Below are positions 8,415 to 16,537 of a stretch of 64,000 bases of DNA, in pieces; the first letter of the stretch is position 1, and every line of letters starts with the position of its first letter. This stretch comes from Brevinema_A sp051647535. GTDB lineage: Bacteria; Spirochaetota; Brevinematia; Brevinematales; Brevinemataceae. The translations under genes and the position numbers were made by a program. The stretch is from assembly GCA_051647535.1 (NCBI GenBank), contig JBOFEA010000027.1, forward strand, positions 1 to 64,000, in the 5' to 3' direction. Below the pieces are notes generated by a model. The model was not told the DNA's origin and searched no databases. It saw nothing but the letters and a program-made list of their open reading frames with translations.

Positions 8415-9455
8415 GTGAAAAAAATCTGTGTATTATTGGGAATGTTATTCCTCATATCTTGTTCAGGTGGTAAGCTTATTAAGAGGGAATTTTTTCATGA
8501 TGCGATGTATACATCATTCAGTGCAATTGTTTATTCTTCTTTACCGGAAAAAAGTGTTGAGAAACAAGTTTATTTGGTATGGGAGAAAATAGATTATTTT
8601 GATCGGGAGCTTTCTGCTATTGGAGAAGGATTTATAGGAACCTTGAACAGAACCGGTCAGATCCGGCGTTCCGTTAATCCGGAAATATTTGATTTAACAA
8701 CGCATTTCATAACGTTATCGCGTTTATTTAATGAGAATAGTCAAGGGGCTTTTGATTTAACAGTATATCCTTTAGTACGGTTGTGGGGATTTTATCTTCA
8801 AGATCAACATAAAATTCCAACGAATGATGAAATAAAAAATGTTCTTAAGTCGGTAGGAATGGATAAGATCAAGCTTTCAGAAGATAGTATCAAGCTGTGC
8901 AGTGGTGTTAAATTGGATTTGGGTGCAATTGCAAAAGGGTTTGCTGTTGACGAGGCTGTTAAGATGCTTTCTTCGGTTGAAGGAATAGAGTCGGGTATTG
9001 TCAATGCCGGAGGAAATCTTAGAGTATTTGGGGAAAAACCGGGAAACCAACCTTGGACTATAGGAATACGTAATCCTAATCATCCTTCCAAAATGGAAGA
9101 CACAATTTATCTTTATGATGGGGATGCAATAGCTACATCCGGAGATTATGAGCGTTATTTTGAAGTTGACGGTGTATATTACCATCATATTTTTAATCCA
9201 AATACAGGTAGACCTGTAGATCATAATTTATCTTCGGTGAGTGTTATTACAAAAGGATCTGCAGAATTAGCTGATATTACGGCTACTACCATTTTATCGT
9301 TAGGTTCTGATAAGTATCAGGAGTTTCTTCAAAAAATGAATCTTCAAGATAATATGGCTGTGTTTTTGATTCAGCGGAATAAGAAAAAACTTACTTCTTC
9401 AGCTAATTCGTTATGGAAAGACAGAAAATCTGAAGAACATAGTAATTTGAAATAA
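8415..9455 (+). CDS. apbE: FAD:protein FMN transferase (ApbE), lipoprotein
   Basis: It transfers FMN from FAD to a Thr in target proteins such as RnfG and RnfD/NqrB-type subunits, outside the cytoplasmic membrane. The N-terminus is a lipoprotein signal (LISC with Cys16). Family motifs: the segment around GAFDLTVYPLVRLWGF, then KLDLGAIAKGFAVDEAV, NAGGNLRVFG, and HHIFNPNTGRPV. The start is a GTG with GGAGA in front. It is the first gene of the rnf operon, which explains the target: RnfG next door carries the acceptor motif. At 346 residues it is a normal length. Confidence 0.93.
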   Translation: MKKICVLLGMLFLISCSGGKLIKREFFHDAMYTSFSAIVYSSLPEKSVEKQVYLVWEKIDYFDRELSAIGEGFIGTLNRTGQIRRSVNPEIFDLTTHFITLSRLFNENSQGAFDLTVYPLVRLWGFYLQDQHKIPTNDEIKNVLKSVGMDKIKLSEDSIKLCSGVKLDLGAIAKGFAVDEAVKMLSSVEGIESGIVNAGGNLRVFGEKPGNQPWTIGIRNPNHPSKMEDTIYLYDGDAIATSGDYERYFEVDGVYYHHIFNPNTGRPVDHNLSSVSVITKGSAELADITATTILSLGSDKYQEFLQKMNLQDNMAVFLIQRNKKKLTSSANSLWKDRKSEEHSNLK

Positions 9456-9465
9456 TGGAAAAACT

Positions 9466-10116
9466 ATGAATAAAAAACATAATATGGTATCATTTCATCT
9501 TAAAAATGTGCTTACACTGTCATTAATAACAGGTGTTATGACATTTGTTATACTATTGTTGTATTCTGCTTTGTATCAGGAATTTGATATTGAAAAAGAA
9601 GTACAAACAATGTTAAGCAAAAATTTAAACGACGGGTCAATAAAAAAAGTAAAGCTGATATTGTCACCGGATATATTGGATTTGTTAAATGAAGATGTTC
9701 GGAGTCAATATTCAGAAATATTAAAAAAACCTTCTGAAATTGATTATTTCGAACTTATAAATACGGAAAATTCTAACATTATAAGAGTGTTTCCGGTAGA
9801 ATCTCAAGGACACTACGGATTAGTAAAAATGCTTGTGGCTGTTGATGATAAAGAGGTTTATTCTATATCTGTAGTAGATGTTTCTGATGAATCGCCCGGA
9901 CTTGGACGAAGAGCGTTGGAAAAATCTTTCCAGCGACAATTTTTTGGGAAAACCGAAGAACAGATTCCTCAACGAAAACCTGAATGGAAACAGAATAATT
10001 TAGTTCTTATTACAGGAGCAACACAAACATCTCGGGCAGTTGCCGCTAATATTACAAAAGCTTTTAAATTATACCATTTAGTTAATTTATTAGGAGCAAG
10101 TAATGAAGAAAAATGA
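9466..10116 (+). CDS. rnfG: Electron transport complex subunit RnfG
   Basis: This is the FMN-carrying subunit of the Rnf complex, which couples ferredoxin and NAD redox chemistry to Na+ or H+ transport. There is one N-terminal membrane segment (about residues 15-36). The covalent FMN attachment motif ITGATQTS is near residues 182-189, with Thr186 the likely acceptor. SPGLGRRA near 145 is a further family signature. It starts 10 bp after apbE and overlaps rnfE by 14 bp, so the genes are cotranscribed and coupled. Confidence 0.9.
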   Translation: MNKKHNMVSFHLKNVLTLSLITGVMTFVILLLYSALYQEFDIEKEVQTMLSKNLNDGSIKKVKLILSPDILDLLNEDVRSQYSEILKKPSEIDYFELINTENSNIIRVFPVESQGHYGLVKMLVAVDDKEVYSISVVDVSDESPGLGRRALEKSFQRQFFGKTEEQIPQRKPEWKQNNLVLITGATQTSRAVAANITKAFKLYHLVNLLGASNEEK

Positions 10117-10876
10117 TAATCTGCTTTCTTGGACTGTGTTTGAAAAGGGTATTTTAAGAGAAAATCCTGTATTTGTATTAATGATAGGACTGTGTTCGTC
10201 TCTTGCTGTGTCTATCAATCTCTCTAATGCTTTTGCAATGGGGGGAGCGGTAATATTTGTCCTTGCTTGTTCGAATGTCATGGTTTCGCTATTAAGAAAC
10301 ATGATTCCTCAAGAGATTCGGGTTCCTGTTTTTGTTGTTATCATTGCCGGGTTCACTACTATTGTTGAAATCCTTATGCAAAGGTTTACACCTTTACTAT
10401 ATGATGTTTTGGGAATCTATCTTCCTCTTGTGATTGTTAATTGTATTATTTTGGGAAGAGCTGAGAATTTTGCTTCTAAACATAATATGAAAAATTCATT
10501 ATTTGACGGTTTGGGAATGGGGATTGGTTATTTATTGGCGTTAGTTGCTATTAGTTTTGTTAGAGAGTTGTTTGGTGCGGGAACTCTTTCGTTTAAGATT
10601 GCCGAAAATATAGGAATTATTTTGAATTTCAGTAAGCCGGTTCTACAAGATTTGGATAATCCTTTACAAGATGTTGTGAATTTGTTTGGTCCGGCAACGC
10701 CTGTTCATACTAAGGTGGCTTCACCGCATCTTATTTTTGTTAATGTGTTTCCTATTATTAAAACTCCGTTGCCTATTTTTCAACAACCGGCTGGAGGATT
10801 TTTTGTTATAGGATTGATTTTGGCAGTGATCCAAAAAATGGTCTTATTAAAATCCAAAAAATCAGTTTCTAAATAG
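10103..10876 (+). CDS. rnfE: Electron transport complex subunit RnfE
   Basis: This integral membrane subunit is homologous to NqrD. It has six or more hydrophobic segments, with CSNVMVSLLRNMIPQEIRVP near residues 55-75 and NCIILGRAENFAS near 115-130, both family hallmarks. The conserved Cys positions in RnfA/RnfE together hold an intramembrane [2Fe-2S] centre in characterised complexes. At 257 residues it is longer than many RnfE (about 200-230) because of a loop after residue 170 before the last helix. It overlaps rnfG and lies 11 bp before rnfA. Confidence 0.9.
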   Translation: MKKNDNLLSWTVFEKGILRENPVFVLMIGLCSSLAVSINLSNAFAMGGAVIFVLACSNVMVSLLRNMIPQEIRVPVFVVIIAGFTTIVEILMQRFTPLLYDVLGIYLPLVIVNCIILGRAENFASKHNMKNSLFDGLGMGIGYLLALVAISFVRELFGAGTLSFKIAENIGIILNFSKPVLQDLDNPLQDVVNLFGPATPVHTKVASPHLIFVNVFPIIKTPLPIFQQPAGGFFVIGLILAVIQKMVLLKSKKSVSK

Positions 10877-10887
10877 GGAGAATTATA

Positions 10888-11463
10888 ATGGATACAACGT
10901 TAGGAACTTTTTTTATTACAATAGTTTTTGTTGAGAATATGGTATTTACAAGATTTTTAGGATTATGTCCTTTTTTTGGAATGTCTAAAAATTTTCGAGA
11001 TGCTTTTAGTACCGGAATAGCGGTGATTTTGATTCAAGTGTTGGCTATATCAATTACTTGGCCTATATACTATTTGATTGTAGTACCTCTTAAGTTGAGT
11101 GTATTAAAAACAATGATTTTTATCTTGGTAATAGCATCCTGTATACAAATATTGGAAATCATTTTAAAAAACAAATTTCCTAAAATTTTTCATTCTATTG
11201 GTGCTTATCTTACGGTTATTGCTCCCAAATGTGCAATTTTAGGAGCTGTATTAACAGTCACATCTCAAGATTTAACATACACGATGTCTTTATATTATGC
11301 TCTATTTGCTGCTTTGGGTTATATGTTAGCGTTGTTGATTATGACAGCTTGTAATTACGGAGTGCGACGTCTTCCGATTCCCAAAAGTTTTCAAGGAATG
11401 CCGGCAGCATTTATTACTGCAGGAGTAATTTCTTTTGTTTTTTCCAAATTATTTTCTTCTTAA
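10888..11463 (+). CDS. rnfA: Electron transport complex subunit RnfA
   Basis: This integral membrane subunit, homologous to NqrE, has 191 residues and six predicted helices. Signatures are VFTRFLGLCPFFGMSK near residues 19-34 and APKCAILGAVL near 110-120; these two Cys positions are the family's iron-sulfur ligands. It has a good RBS (GGGAG). It lies between rnfE and a small NqrM-like gene, consistent with the need to load the RnfA/RnfE iron-sulfur centre. Confidence 0.92.
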   Translation: MDTTLGTFFITIVFVENMVFTRFLGLCPFFGMSKNFRDAFSTGIAVILIQVLAISITWPIYYLIVVPLKLSVLKTMIFILVIASCIQILEIILKNKFPKIFHSIGAYLTVIAPKCAILGAVLTVTSQDLTYTMSLYYALFAALGYMLALLIMTACNYGVRRLPIPKSFQGMPAAFITAGVISFVFSKLFSS

Positions 11464-11480
11464 AAGGGAGGGATGCTGGT

Positions 11481-11642
11481 ATGTTGTATTTTTTGTTAGT
11501 AATAATAATGGTAGCTGTATTTGCAGGGGTTTCTATAGGATGTACGAACGGAGCGGCTTTTACTGGTTGTTGTGGATCTAAATCAGGAAACTCTTGTGAT
11601 GGATGTTCAAAAAATATCTCTTCAAACCGGAAAAAAATTTAG
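11481..11642 (+). CDS. Small Cys-rich membrane protein, NqrM-like
   Basis: This 53-residue gene is easy to miss. One N-terminal membrane helix (about residues 1-20) is followed by a Cys-rich tail: GCTNGAAF, then TGCCGS and SCDGCS. That order (helix, then a GCC/GSCGG-like turn, then CxxC) is what I recall for NqrM (DUF539), a maturation factor that supplies iron to the [2Fe-2S] site of Nqr subunits D and E. RnfA and RnfE are their homologues, and this gene sits between rnfA and rnfB. It has a GGAGGGATG ribosome site. It overlaps no other gene once the rnfB start is set at 11657. The family assignment is by pattern only; a FeoB-associated Cys-rich protein is the alternative. Confidence 0.65.
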   Translation: MLYFLLVIIMVAVFAGVSIGCTNGAAFTGCCGSKSGNSCDGCSKNISSNRKKI

Positions 11643-11656
11643 AATTAGAGGCTGTT

Positions 11657-11950
11657 ATGAATATAGTATTTGTATTAACAGGTACATTAGTAGTTGTTGG
11701 AATATCATTTTTGCTTAGTTTGATTATTTCGTTAATTTCACAGATGTTTACTGCAAAAACAGATCCTTTAGTAGAGAAAATCTATGATGTACTGCCTCAT
11801 TTTAACTGTGGTGCTTGCGGTTATCCCGGTTGTAAACCTTATGCAGAGGCAATTGTCGGAAAAAGTGAAGTTTGTAATAAATGCCGTCCCGGAAGAGAGC
11901 CTGTTGCTCAGAAAATTGCTGATCTGCTTGCACAGAATAAGCCTGAATAG
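11657..11950 (+). CDS. rnfB: Minimal RnfB: membrane helix plus one Fe-S domain
   Basis: A membrane anchor (about residues 1-28) is followed by the Fes-type [4Fe-4S] domain (HFNCGACGYPGCKPYAEAI, then CNKC). The 97 residues stop there, whereas standard RnfB continues with two ferredoxin-type [4Fe-4S] cluster motifs and reaches 180-300 residues. No frameshift is evident: the stop is followed by a well-spaced next gene. The ATG at 11657 is chosen because the helix starts directly after it; an in-frame upstream start at 11603 would add a Lys-rich tail overlapping the small Cys-rich gene. It is the last rnf gene here. rnfC and rnfD are absent from the window. Confidence 0.85.
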   Translation: MNIVFVLTGTLVVVGISFLLSLIISLISQMFTAKTDPLVEKIYDVLPHFNCGACGYPGCKPYAEAIVGKSEVCNKCRPGREPVAQKIADLLAQNKPE

Positions 11951-11975
11951 TTTCTAAATTTCCAAAGGATATATT

Positions 11976-12905
11976 ATGTGCAAAACACGTTCCCCTAGAA
12001 ATAAAACCTTAATTCTTTCTCAAGATGAAAGAGATCTGTTTGAAAAAAATCTATTATTTCCAAGCTCAACATTAGAATTTGCTGATATTTTGAATAAAAT
12101 TATATGTGGTGATGTGTTGGAATCATTAAATTTATTACCAAAAAATTTTATTGATTTATTAATTATTGATCCGCCTTATAATTTGTCGAAGAGTTATCAC
12201 GGAACCAAATTTAAAAAAACATCCGATCAAAATTATATGTTATTTTTGGAGTCATGGTTTCCATTGTTGTTGTCTTGTTTAAAACCTACGGCTTCGATAT
12301 ATGTTTGTTGTGATTGGCAGACGTCGGTAGCTGTTTATTCTTTGCTTCAAAAGTATACTATTGTAAGAAACAGAATTACTTGGCAGAGAGAGAAGGGCAG
12401 GGGTGCAAAAAATAATTGGAAAAACGGTATGGAAGATATATGGTTTGCTACCGTTTCTGATGATTATTATTTTAATGTGGAAGCTGTTAAGTTAAAACGA
12501 AAAGTATTGGCTCCTTACTATACTCCGGATCGAATTCCTAAAGATTGGAAGAAAACTGATGAAGGCTGTTTTAGATTGACATATCCATCTAATTTTTGGG
12601 ATGATATTTCGATTCCATATTGGTCGATGCTTGAAAATACAGACCATCCTACTCAAAAACCCGAAAAATTAATAGCAAAGCTTATTCTTGCAAGCTCTCA
12701 AGAAAGTGACATGGTTTTTGATCCGTTTTTAGGATCAGGAACAACATCTGTTACCGCTAAAAAACTGGGAAGACAGTTTTCAGGAATAGAAAAGAATTTA
12801 GAATATTGTTTATGGGCGGAGAAAAGATTATTTCAAGCTGAGACCGTATCAAAAATTCAAGGGTATAACGGGGTATTTTTAGAAAGGAATACCCAACAAA
12901 AATGA
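11976..12905 (+). CDS. Type II-like DNA methyltransferase (beta-class, N6-A or N4-C)
   Basis: The catalytic motif DPPYNLSKSYHG lies near residue 64 and precedes the AdoMet-binding motif FDPFLGSGTTSVTAKKLG near 247. That order (IV before I) defines the beta class. The HPTQKPEKLIAKLILASS segment before motif I recalls M.RsrI-like enzymes, but I cannot assign the target sequence. The length of 309 residues is typical. No restriction endonuclease is adjacent, so it looks like an orphan or regulatory methylase. The nearest nuclease-like gene is about 26 kb away. It begins 26 bp after rnfB, with AAAGGA as RBS. Confidence 0.88.
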   Translation: MCKTRSPRNKTLILSQDERDLFEKNLLFPSSTLEFADILNKIICGDVLESLNLLPKNFIDLLIIDPPYNLSKSYHGTKFKKTSDQNYMLFLESWFPLLLSCLKPTASIYVCCDWQTSVAVYSLLQKYTIVRNRITWQREKGRGAKNNWKNGMEDIWFATVSDDYYFNVEAVKLKRKVLAPYYTPDRIPKDWKKTDEGCFRLTYPSNFWDDISIPYWSMLENTDHPTQKPEKLIAKLILASSQESDMVFDPFLGSGTTSVTAKKLGRQFSGIEKNLEYCLWAEKRLFQAETVSKIQGYNGVFLERNTQQK

Positions 12906-12995
12906 AACTTCAGTGAGAAAACTTGAAAAAAAATAAAATTGGTATTAATATAGGATATGAAATATAATTAATTTTAAGATTCAAAGGAGACAAAT

Positions 12996-13322
12996 ATGGC
13001 AGATAATGTAATGTTAGTAAACGATCAAACGTTTCAAAAAGAAGTGTTGGAATCGGATATACCTGTACTGGTTGATTTTTTTGCAGAATGGTGTGCGCCG
13101 TGTAGAATGATAGCACCTTTTATTTCTCAGACAGCGGATGAATATTCCGGAAAAGTTAAAGTAGTAAAGTGTAATATTGATGAAGCTCCGCATAGTGCTT
13201 CCGGACATGGTGTGACGAGTATTCCTACATTAGTAATGTTCAAAGGTGGAGAAGCCGTTTCAACAAAAGTAGGTGCGCTTCCTTTAGCTCAAATCAAATC
13301 ATTTGTTGAGTCTGAATTATAA
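12996..13322 (+). CDS. trxA: Thioredoxin
   Basis: This cytosolic thiol-disulfide reductant has 108 residues, the classical size. The active site is WCAPC (Cys33 and Cys36) instead of the canonical WCGPC, followed by RMIAPF. The cis-Pro loop is SIPTLVMF. The Gly-to-Ala change in the dipeptide between the cysteines is found in other thioredoxins and may shift the redox potential modestly. It has a strong RBS (AAGGAG). fabI follows 30 bp downstream and is probably cotranscribed. Confidence 0.94.
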   Translation: MADNVMLVNDQTFQKEVLESDIPVLVDFFAEWCAPCRMIAPFISQTADEYSGKVKVVKCNIDEAPHSASGHGVTSIPTLVMFKGGEAVSTKVGALPLAQIKSFVESEL

Positions 13323-13352
13323 ATTAAAAATCAAATTCAAAGGTTGTAAACG

Positions 13353-14135
13353 ATGATTTTAAATGGTAAAATAGCACTGGTTACCGGTGTGGCAAACGAT
13401 AGATCTATTGCATATGCTATAGCAAAGCAGTTTCGTGAACAAGGTGCTACAGTAATTCTCAGCTACCAAGGCGAAAAAGTGAAAGAAAGAGTTGAGCAAA
13501 TTGCTGCAGAACTCGGAATAGAAGATCTTTACGATGTAGATGCAACAAAAGAAACTGATATAAAAGCTATGTTTGACAGCATTGATAAAAAATATCAAGG
13601 AATTGATACAGTTGTCCATTCTATTGCATTTGCTCGAAAAGAAGAATTAACTGGTGGAATAACCAATTCTTCAGAAGAAGGATTTCTTTTAGCACATCAG
13701 ATTTCTGCTTACACATTAATTCCTTTTGCACGTCATGCCGCTCCCTTAATGGAAAAACGCGGAGGAGGATCTGTAGAAGCCTTGACTTATATTGGATCTA
13801 CTCGTCCTATCCCAAACTATAACACTATGGGTGTTGCAAAAGCAGCCTTGGAATCAATTGTACGTTATTTAGCATTGGAATTGGGTGAAAAAAATATTCG
13901 TGTGAATTCTATTTCTGCAGGCCCTATTAATACATTAGCAGCTAGAGGGATTTCCGGTTTTAAAGATATGTATAGAGGTGCCTTGGATTCACAATTGATA
14001 AAAAGAAATGTATCTGCTGACGATGTTGCCGGAACAGCTGTATATCTTTCCTCGGATCTTAGTTGTATGGTGACCGGAATGGTACTATTTGTAGATGGCG
14101 GATTTCACTGTGGAACATCTCTTCCTAATGAATAA
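13353..14135 (+). CDS. fabI: Enoyl-[acyl-carrier-protein] reductase FabI
   Basis: It catalyses the last reduction of each fatty-acid elongation cycle (NADH-dependent, SDR superfamily). The FabI-specific cofactor motif TGVANDRSIA is at residues 11-20, and the catalytic Tyr156 and Lys163 are separated by six residues (YNTMGVAK), the spacing that distinguishes FabI from ordinary SDRs and the same numbering as in E. coli. GSTRPIPNYN precedes the Tyr. Length 260 is typical. Presence of this enzyme implies FabI-type (triclosan-sensitive class) fatty-acid synthesis. A terminator follows. Confidence 0.95.
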   Translation: MILNGKIALVTGVANDRSIAYAIAKQFREQGATVILSYQGEKVKERVEQIAAELGIEDLYDVDATKETDIKAMFDSIDKKYQGIDTVVHSIAFARKEELTGGITNSSEEGFLLAHQISAYTLIPFARHAAPLMEKRGGGSVEALTYIGSTRPIPNYNTMGVAKAALESIVRYLALELGEKNIRVNSISAGPINTLAARGISGFKDMYRGALDSQLIKRNVSADDVAGTAVYLSSDLSCMVTGMVLFVDGGFHCGTSLPNE

Positions 14136-14154
14136 AATAATCATAACTTTTAAC

Positions 14155-14184
14155 AGCCTCTCCAAGTATCTGGAGAGGTTATTT
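14155..14184 (+). terminator. Terminator after fabI
   Basis: 8-bp perfect stem CCTCTCCA (14157-14164) with TGGAGAGG (14171-14178), then a T-rich tail. Confidence 0.7.
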
Positions 14185-14215
14185 ATTATAAATTAAAAAT
14201 ATATATCTTAAATTC

Positions 14216-14244
14216 TTGACCATTTTTTGATAATAAATTATACT
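14216..14244 (+). promoter_or_regulatory. Promoter for the TolQ/ExbB-like gene
   Basis: TTGACC (14216-14221), 17-nt spacer and TATACT (14239-14244), about 60 nt upstream of the start. Confidence 0.6.
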
Positions 14245-14305
14245 ATTTTTACGTTGTATTTTCTTAAAGACGACTTGTATTCAAAGAACTATTTTGGAGG
14301 AATAT

Positions 14306-14956
14306 GTGGACTATTTATTACAGGGCGGATGGGTAATGGCGGCTATCGTATTGTCTTCTGTGATTGCATTGGCAGTGTTTGTAGAGCGTATTTTTTACCT
14401 GAATTTTATTGATAAAAATGTATTGGTAATCCGTAGAGAAATTCAAGAACGTTTCCGTGGATTAAAAGTTGGAGATGCTATTGCAATATGTGATAATCAT
14501 CCGGGAATTGCTTCTAATATTATTAGGGCCGGTTTAAGTATGGCAACACGCTCTCGAGACGAAATGGAAAAGGCAATGGATAATGTTGCTAATAAAGAAA
14601 TTTCCAAATTAAATAAAAATTTACCTATTTTGGCAACAATAGTTAATATTTCAACTCTTTTAGGTCTTTTGGGAACCGTTTTGGGAATGATTACTTCAAC
14701 ATCTGTACTTGCTTCTCAAGGACTGGGTAATCCTCAAGAATTAATTGGCGGTATTGCTCAAGCATTAGTGACGACAGCAGCGGGTTTAATTGTTTCTATT
14801 CCTGCATTAATAGGATATAATTATTTGGTCACAAGAGTCGATAATATTATTATCGAAATTGAAACAACTGCAGCTGATTTAGTTAAGGTATTAAAACCCG
14901 GATTATTATCGGCTATTCCTCCCACAGTGTCCCATAGCGGATTAAAACAATGGTAA
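14306..14956 (+). CDS. MotA/TolQ/ExbB-family proton channel subunit
   Basis: This integral membrane protein of 216 residues has the ExbB/TolQ topology: one helix near the N-terminus (residues 7-27), a cytoplasmic segment, then two helices, with LGLLGTVLGMITSTSV near 120-140 and TTAAGLIVSIPALIGYN near 165-185 as the family signature. Such proteins use the proton gradient to drive an envelope partner (ExbD/TolR). No ExbD or TolR gene follows; the next gene encodes a SurA-like protein. I chose the GTG at 14306 because GGAGG ends 5 nt before it. Confidence 0.88.
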   Translation: MDYLLQGGWVMAAIVLSSVIALAVFVERIFYLNFIDKNVLVIRREIQERFRGLKVGDAIAICDNHPGIASNIIRAGLSMATRSRDEMEKAMDNVANKEISKLNKNLPILATIVNISTLLGLLGTVLGMITSTSVLASQGLGNPQELIGGIAQALVTTAAGLIVSIPALIGYNYLVTRVDNIIIEIETTAADLVKVLKPGLLSAIPPTVSHSGLKQW

Positions 14957-14985
14957 TTTAATTGGAAATATTTTGGAGTTTAACA

Positions 14986-16491
14986 ATGAAAACAACAACA
15001 ATAAAAAAAAATATTCAATCGCCGGCTCATTCTGTAGCACATCCTTCCCCTCAATATATTACTTTTAGAATTATTCTTCGAGTTTTTGTTTGGATATTGA
15101 TCATTGCATTTGTTTCTACTATTGGTGTCATGTGGGATAATCAATTTAATACTTTTCCTGTTATTTTAAAAACTTCCAAAAATTCTGTTGATATTTCTCC
15201 TAATAGTTTGTTTATGTTGGAGAAGGATAGGTTAGATAAGGAATTCAGCCAAGGTAATGCCAATGTTGATCGTAGACGTTATAATAATTTTATTAATAAC
15301 ATTACTCTTAGCAATACAGTGAGACTAACCTTGCAACAAAATTTGTTTAATGAACTTAAAATTGTTCCTTCTATTGATACTATTAAACAATATAAACAAT
15401 CATATCCGGAACTCCAAACAAATGTTCTTTTTTTAGAATATGCGTCTCAAGCCTTTAATTCTCCTTTGGGAGTTCTTTCTGCTCTTGTTTCACCTTCAGC
15501 TTCTGATTTATATTTATATAATTCATTGAATAATTTATCAATTGCTACTGAGGTTTTGGAATTAAATAAAACAAACTTTATCCTTAGACAAATTTCTCCG
15601 AAAATGTTCGAAACGTATTATAAAGAAAATTTAGTTCAATTTTTGGATAATGTTGTTGTGACACAATTTGTTGTATCTAATAAAACAATAGCACGAAAGT
15701 TATCATCTTTCCTCAAACAAACCAATGTTCAAGATATGGGTGCAATTATTAATACAGATCCTGAATACAAAAAAGCTGTTGCTATTTCTAAAAACATTGT
15801 TGTTACGCCAAATGATAATATGTTTAATCGATTTGTATCTATCATTAAAGCTTATCAAGAAAAATCTGCTTCTCAAACTTATGCAGTCACCCAACCTATT
15901 TATACCTCTGGAAAGTATTATATTTATGTGATAGACAAGATTACCGAGTATACTAATCTAAAACCTGAAGTAAAATTTGAAATTCAAGCATCTTATCTGA
16001 CAAAAAATTATTCTCAGATTTCAAAAAAATATCAAGAACAATGGAAAAAAGCTGTTCAAGAATTTAAAAATCAAGTTAATGTTAATGATGGTTCTTTTGC
16101 ATCTGTCATGGAAACATTACCTGAAGTTTCTCATTATGTTGTAGCTCCTTTTACACTTCTTCAGCAGAGCGTATCGAATATTATGGGTCAAGCGTTGAGA
16201 ATTTCGTTGCCAGCTAACGCTGTTTTACTTCAAGAAATTTTGAATACATCAGAAAATGAAGTTTCTTCAATTGTGTCTCCAAATAAAGCCCAGTGTTCAT
16301 TCTTTGTATTTAGGGTTTTGGAAAAAAGCTATTCTAATACTGTTCCTAAATTTAATGATCCTATGTTAAGTCAAGGTGTATTTAATTTTAAATTAGAGAA
16401 ATTAAATGATATCTTTGGAGAAAAATTATCAAATCGTTATTATTTAAAGATTTATTCAGATACTTTGACAAATTTTGCGTCTGATTATTAA
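14986..16491 (+). CDS. Membrane-anchored SurA/PpiD-like periplasmic folding factor (putative)
   Basis: A Lys-rich cytoplasmic N-terminus is followed by one membrane helix (about residues 27-46) and a roughly 450-residue extracytoplasmic region rich in Asn, Gln, Ser and Tyr. The layout (helical N-part, middle region with VVVTQFVVS, then IYTSGKYYIYVIDKITEY, and a C-terminal helical part) resembles SurA/PpiD-type chaperones, but the rotamase motif is too degenerate to call an active prolyl isomerase. The ATG at 14986 has GGAG 7 nt upstream; the in-frame ATG-less extension to 14962 lacks a ribosome site. It starts 29 bp after the TolQ/ExbB-like gene. Confidence 0.55.
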   Translation: MKTTTIKKNIQSPAHSVAHPSPQYITFRIILRVFVWILIIAFVSTIGVMWDNQFNTFPVILKTSKNSVDISPNSLFMLEKDRLDKEFSQGNANVDRRRYNNFINNITLSNTVRLTLQQNLFNELKIVPSIDTIKQYKQSYPELQTNVLFLEYASQAFNSPLGVLSALVSPSASDLYLYNSLNNLSIATEVLELNKTNFILRQISPKMFETYYKENLVQFLDNVVVTQFVVSNKTIARKLSSFLKQTNVQDMGAIINTDPEYKKAVAISKNIVVTPNDNMFNRFVSIIKAYQEKSASQTYAVTQPIYTSGKYYIYVIDKITEYTNLKPEVKFEIQASYLTKNYSQISKKYQEQWKKAVQEFKNQVNVNDGSFASVMETLPEVSHYVVAPFTLLQQSVSNIMGQALRISLPANAVLLQEILNTSENEVSSIVSPNKAQCSFFVFRVLEKSYSNTVPKFNDPMLSQGVFNFKLEKLNDIFGEKLSNRYYLKIYSDTLTNFASDY

Positions 16492-16537
16492 TTATATATA
16501 AATAATTAAAAAGTAAAATTATGTTCAAGGAGTTTTT

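Noticed and set aside
14227..14412. Small open frame overlapping the start of the TolQ/ExbB-like gene
   Set aside because: It is out of frame with a clear family member and has no ribosome site of its own.
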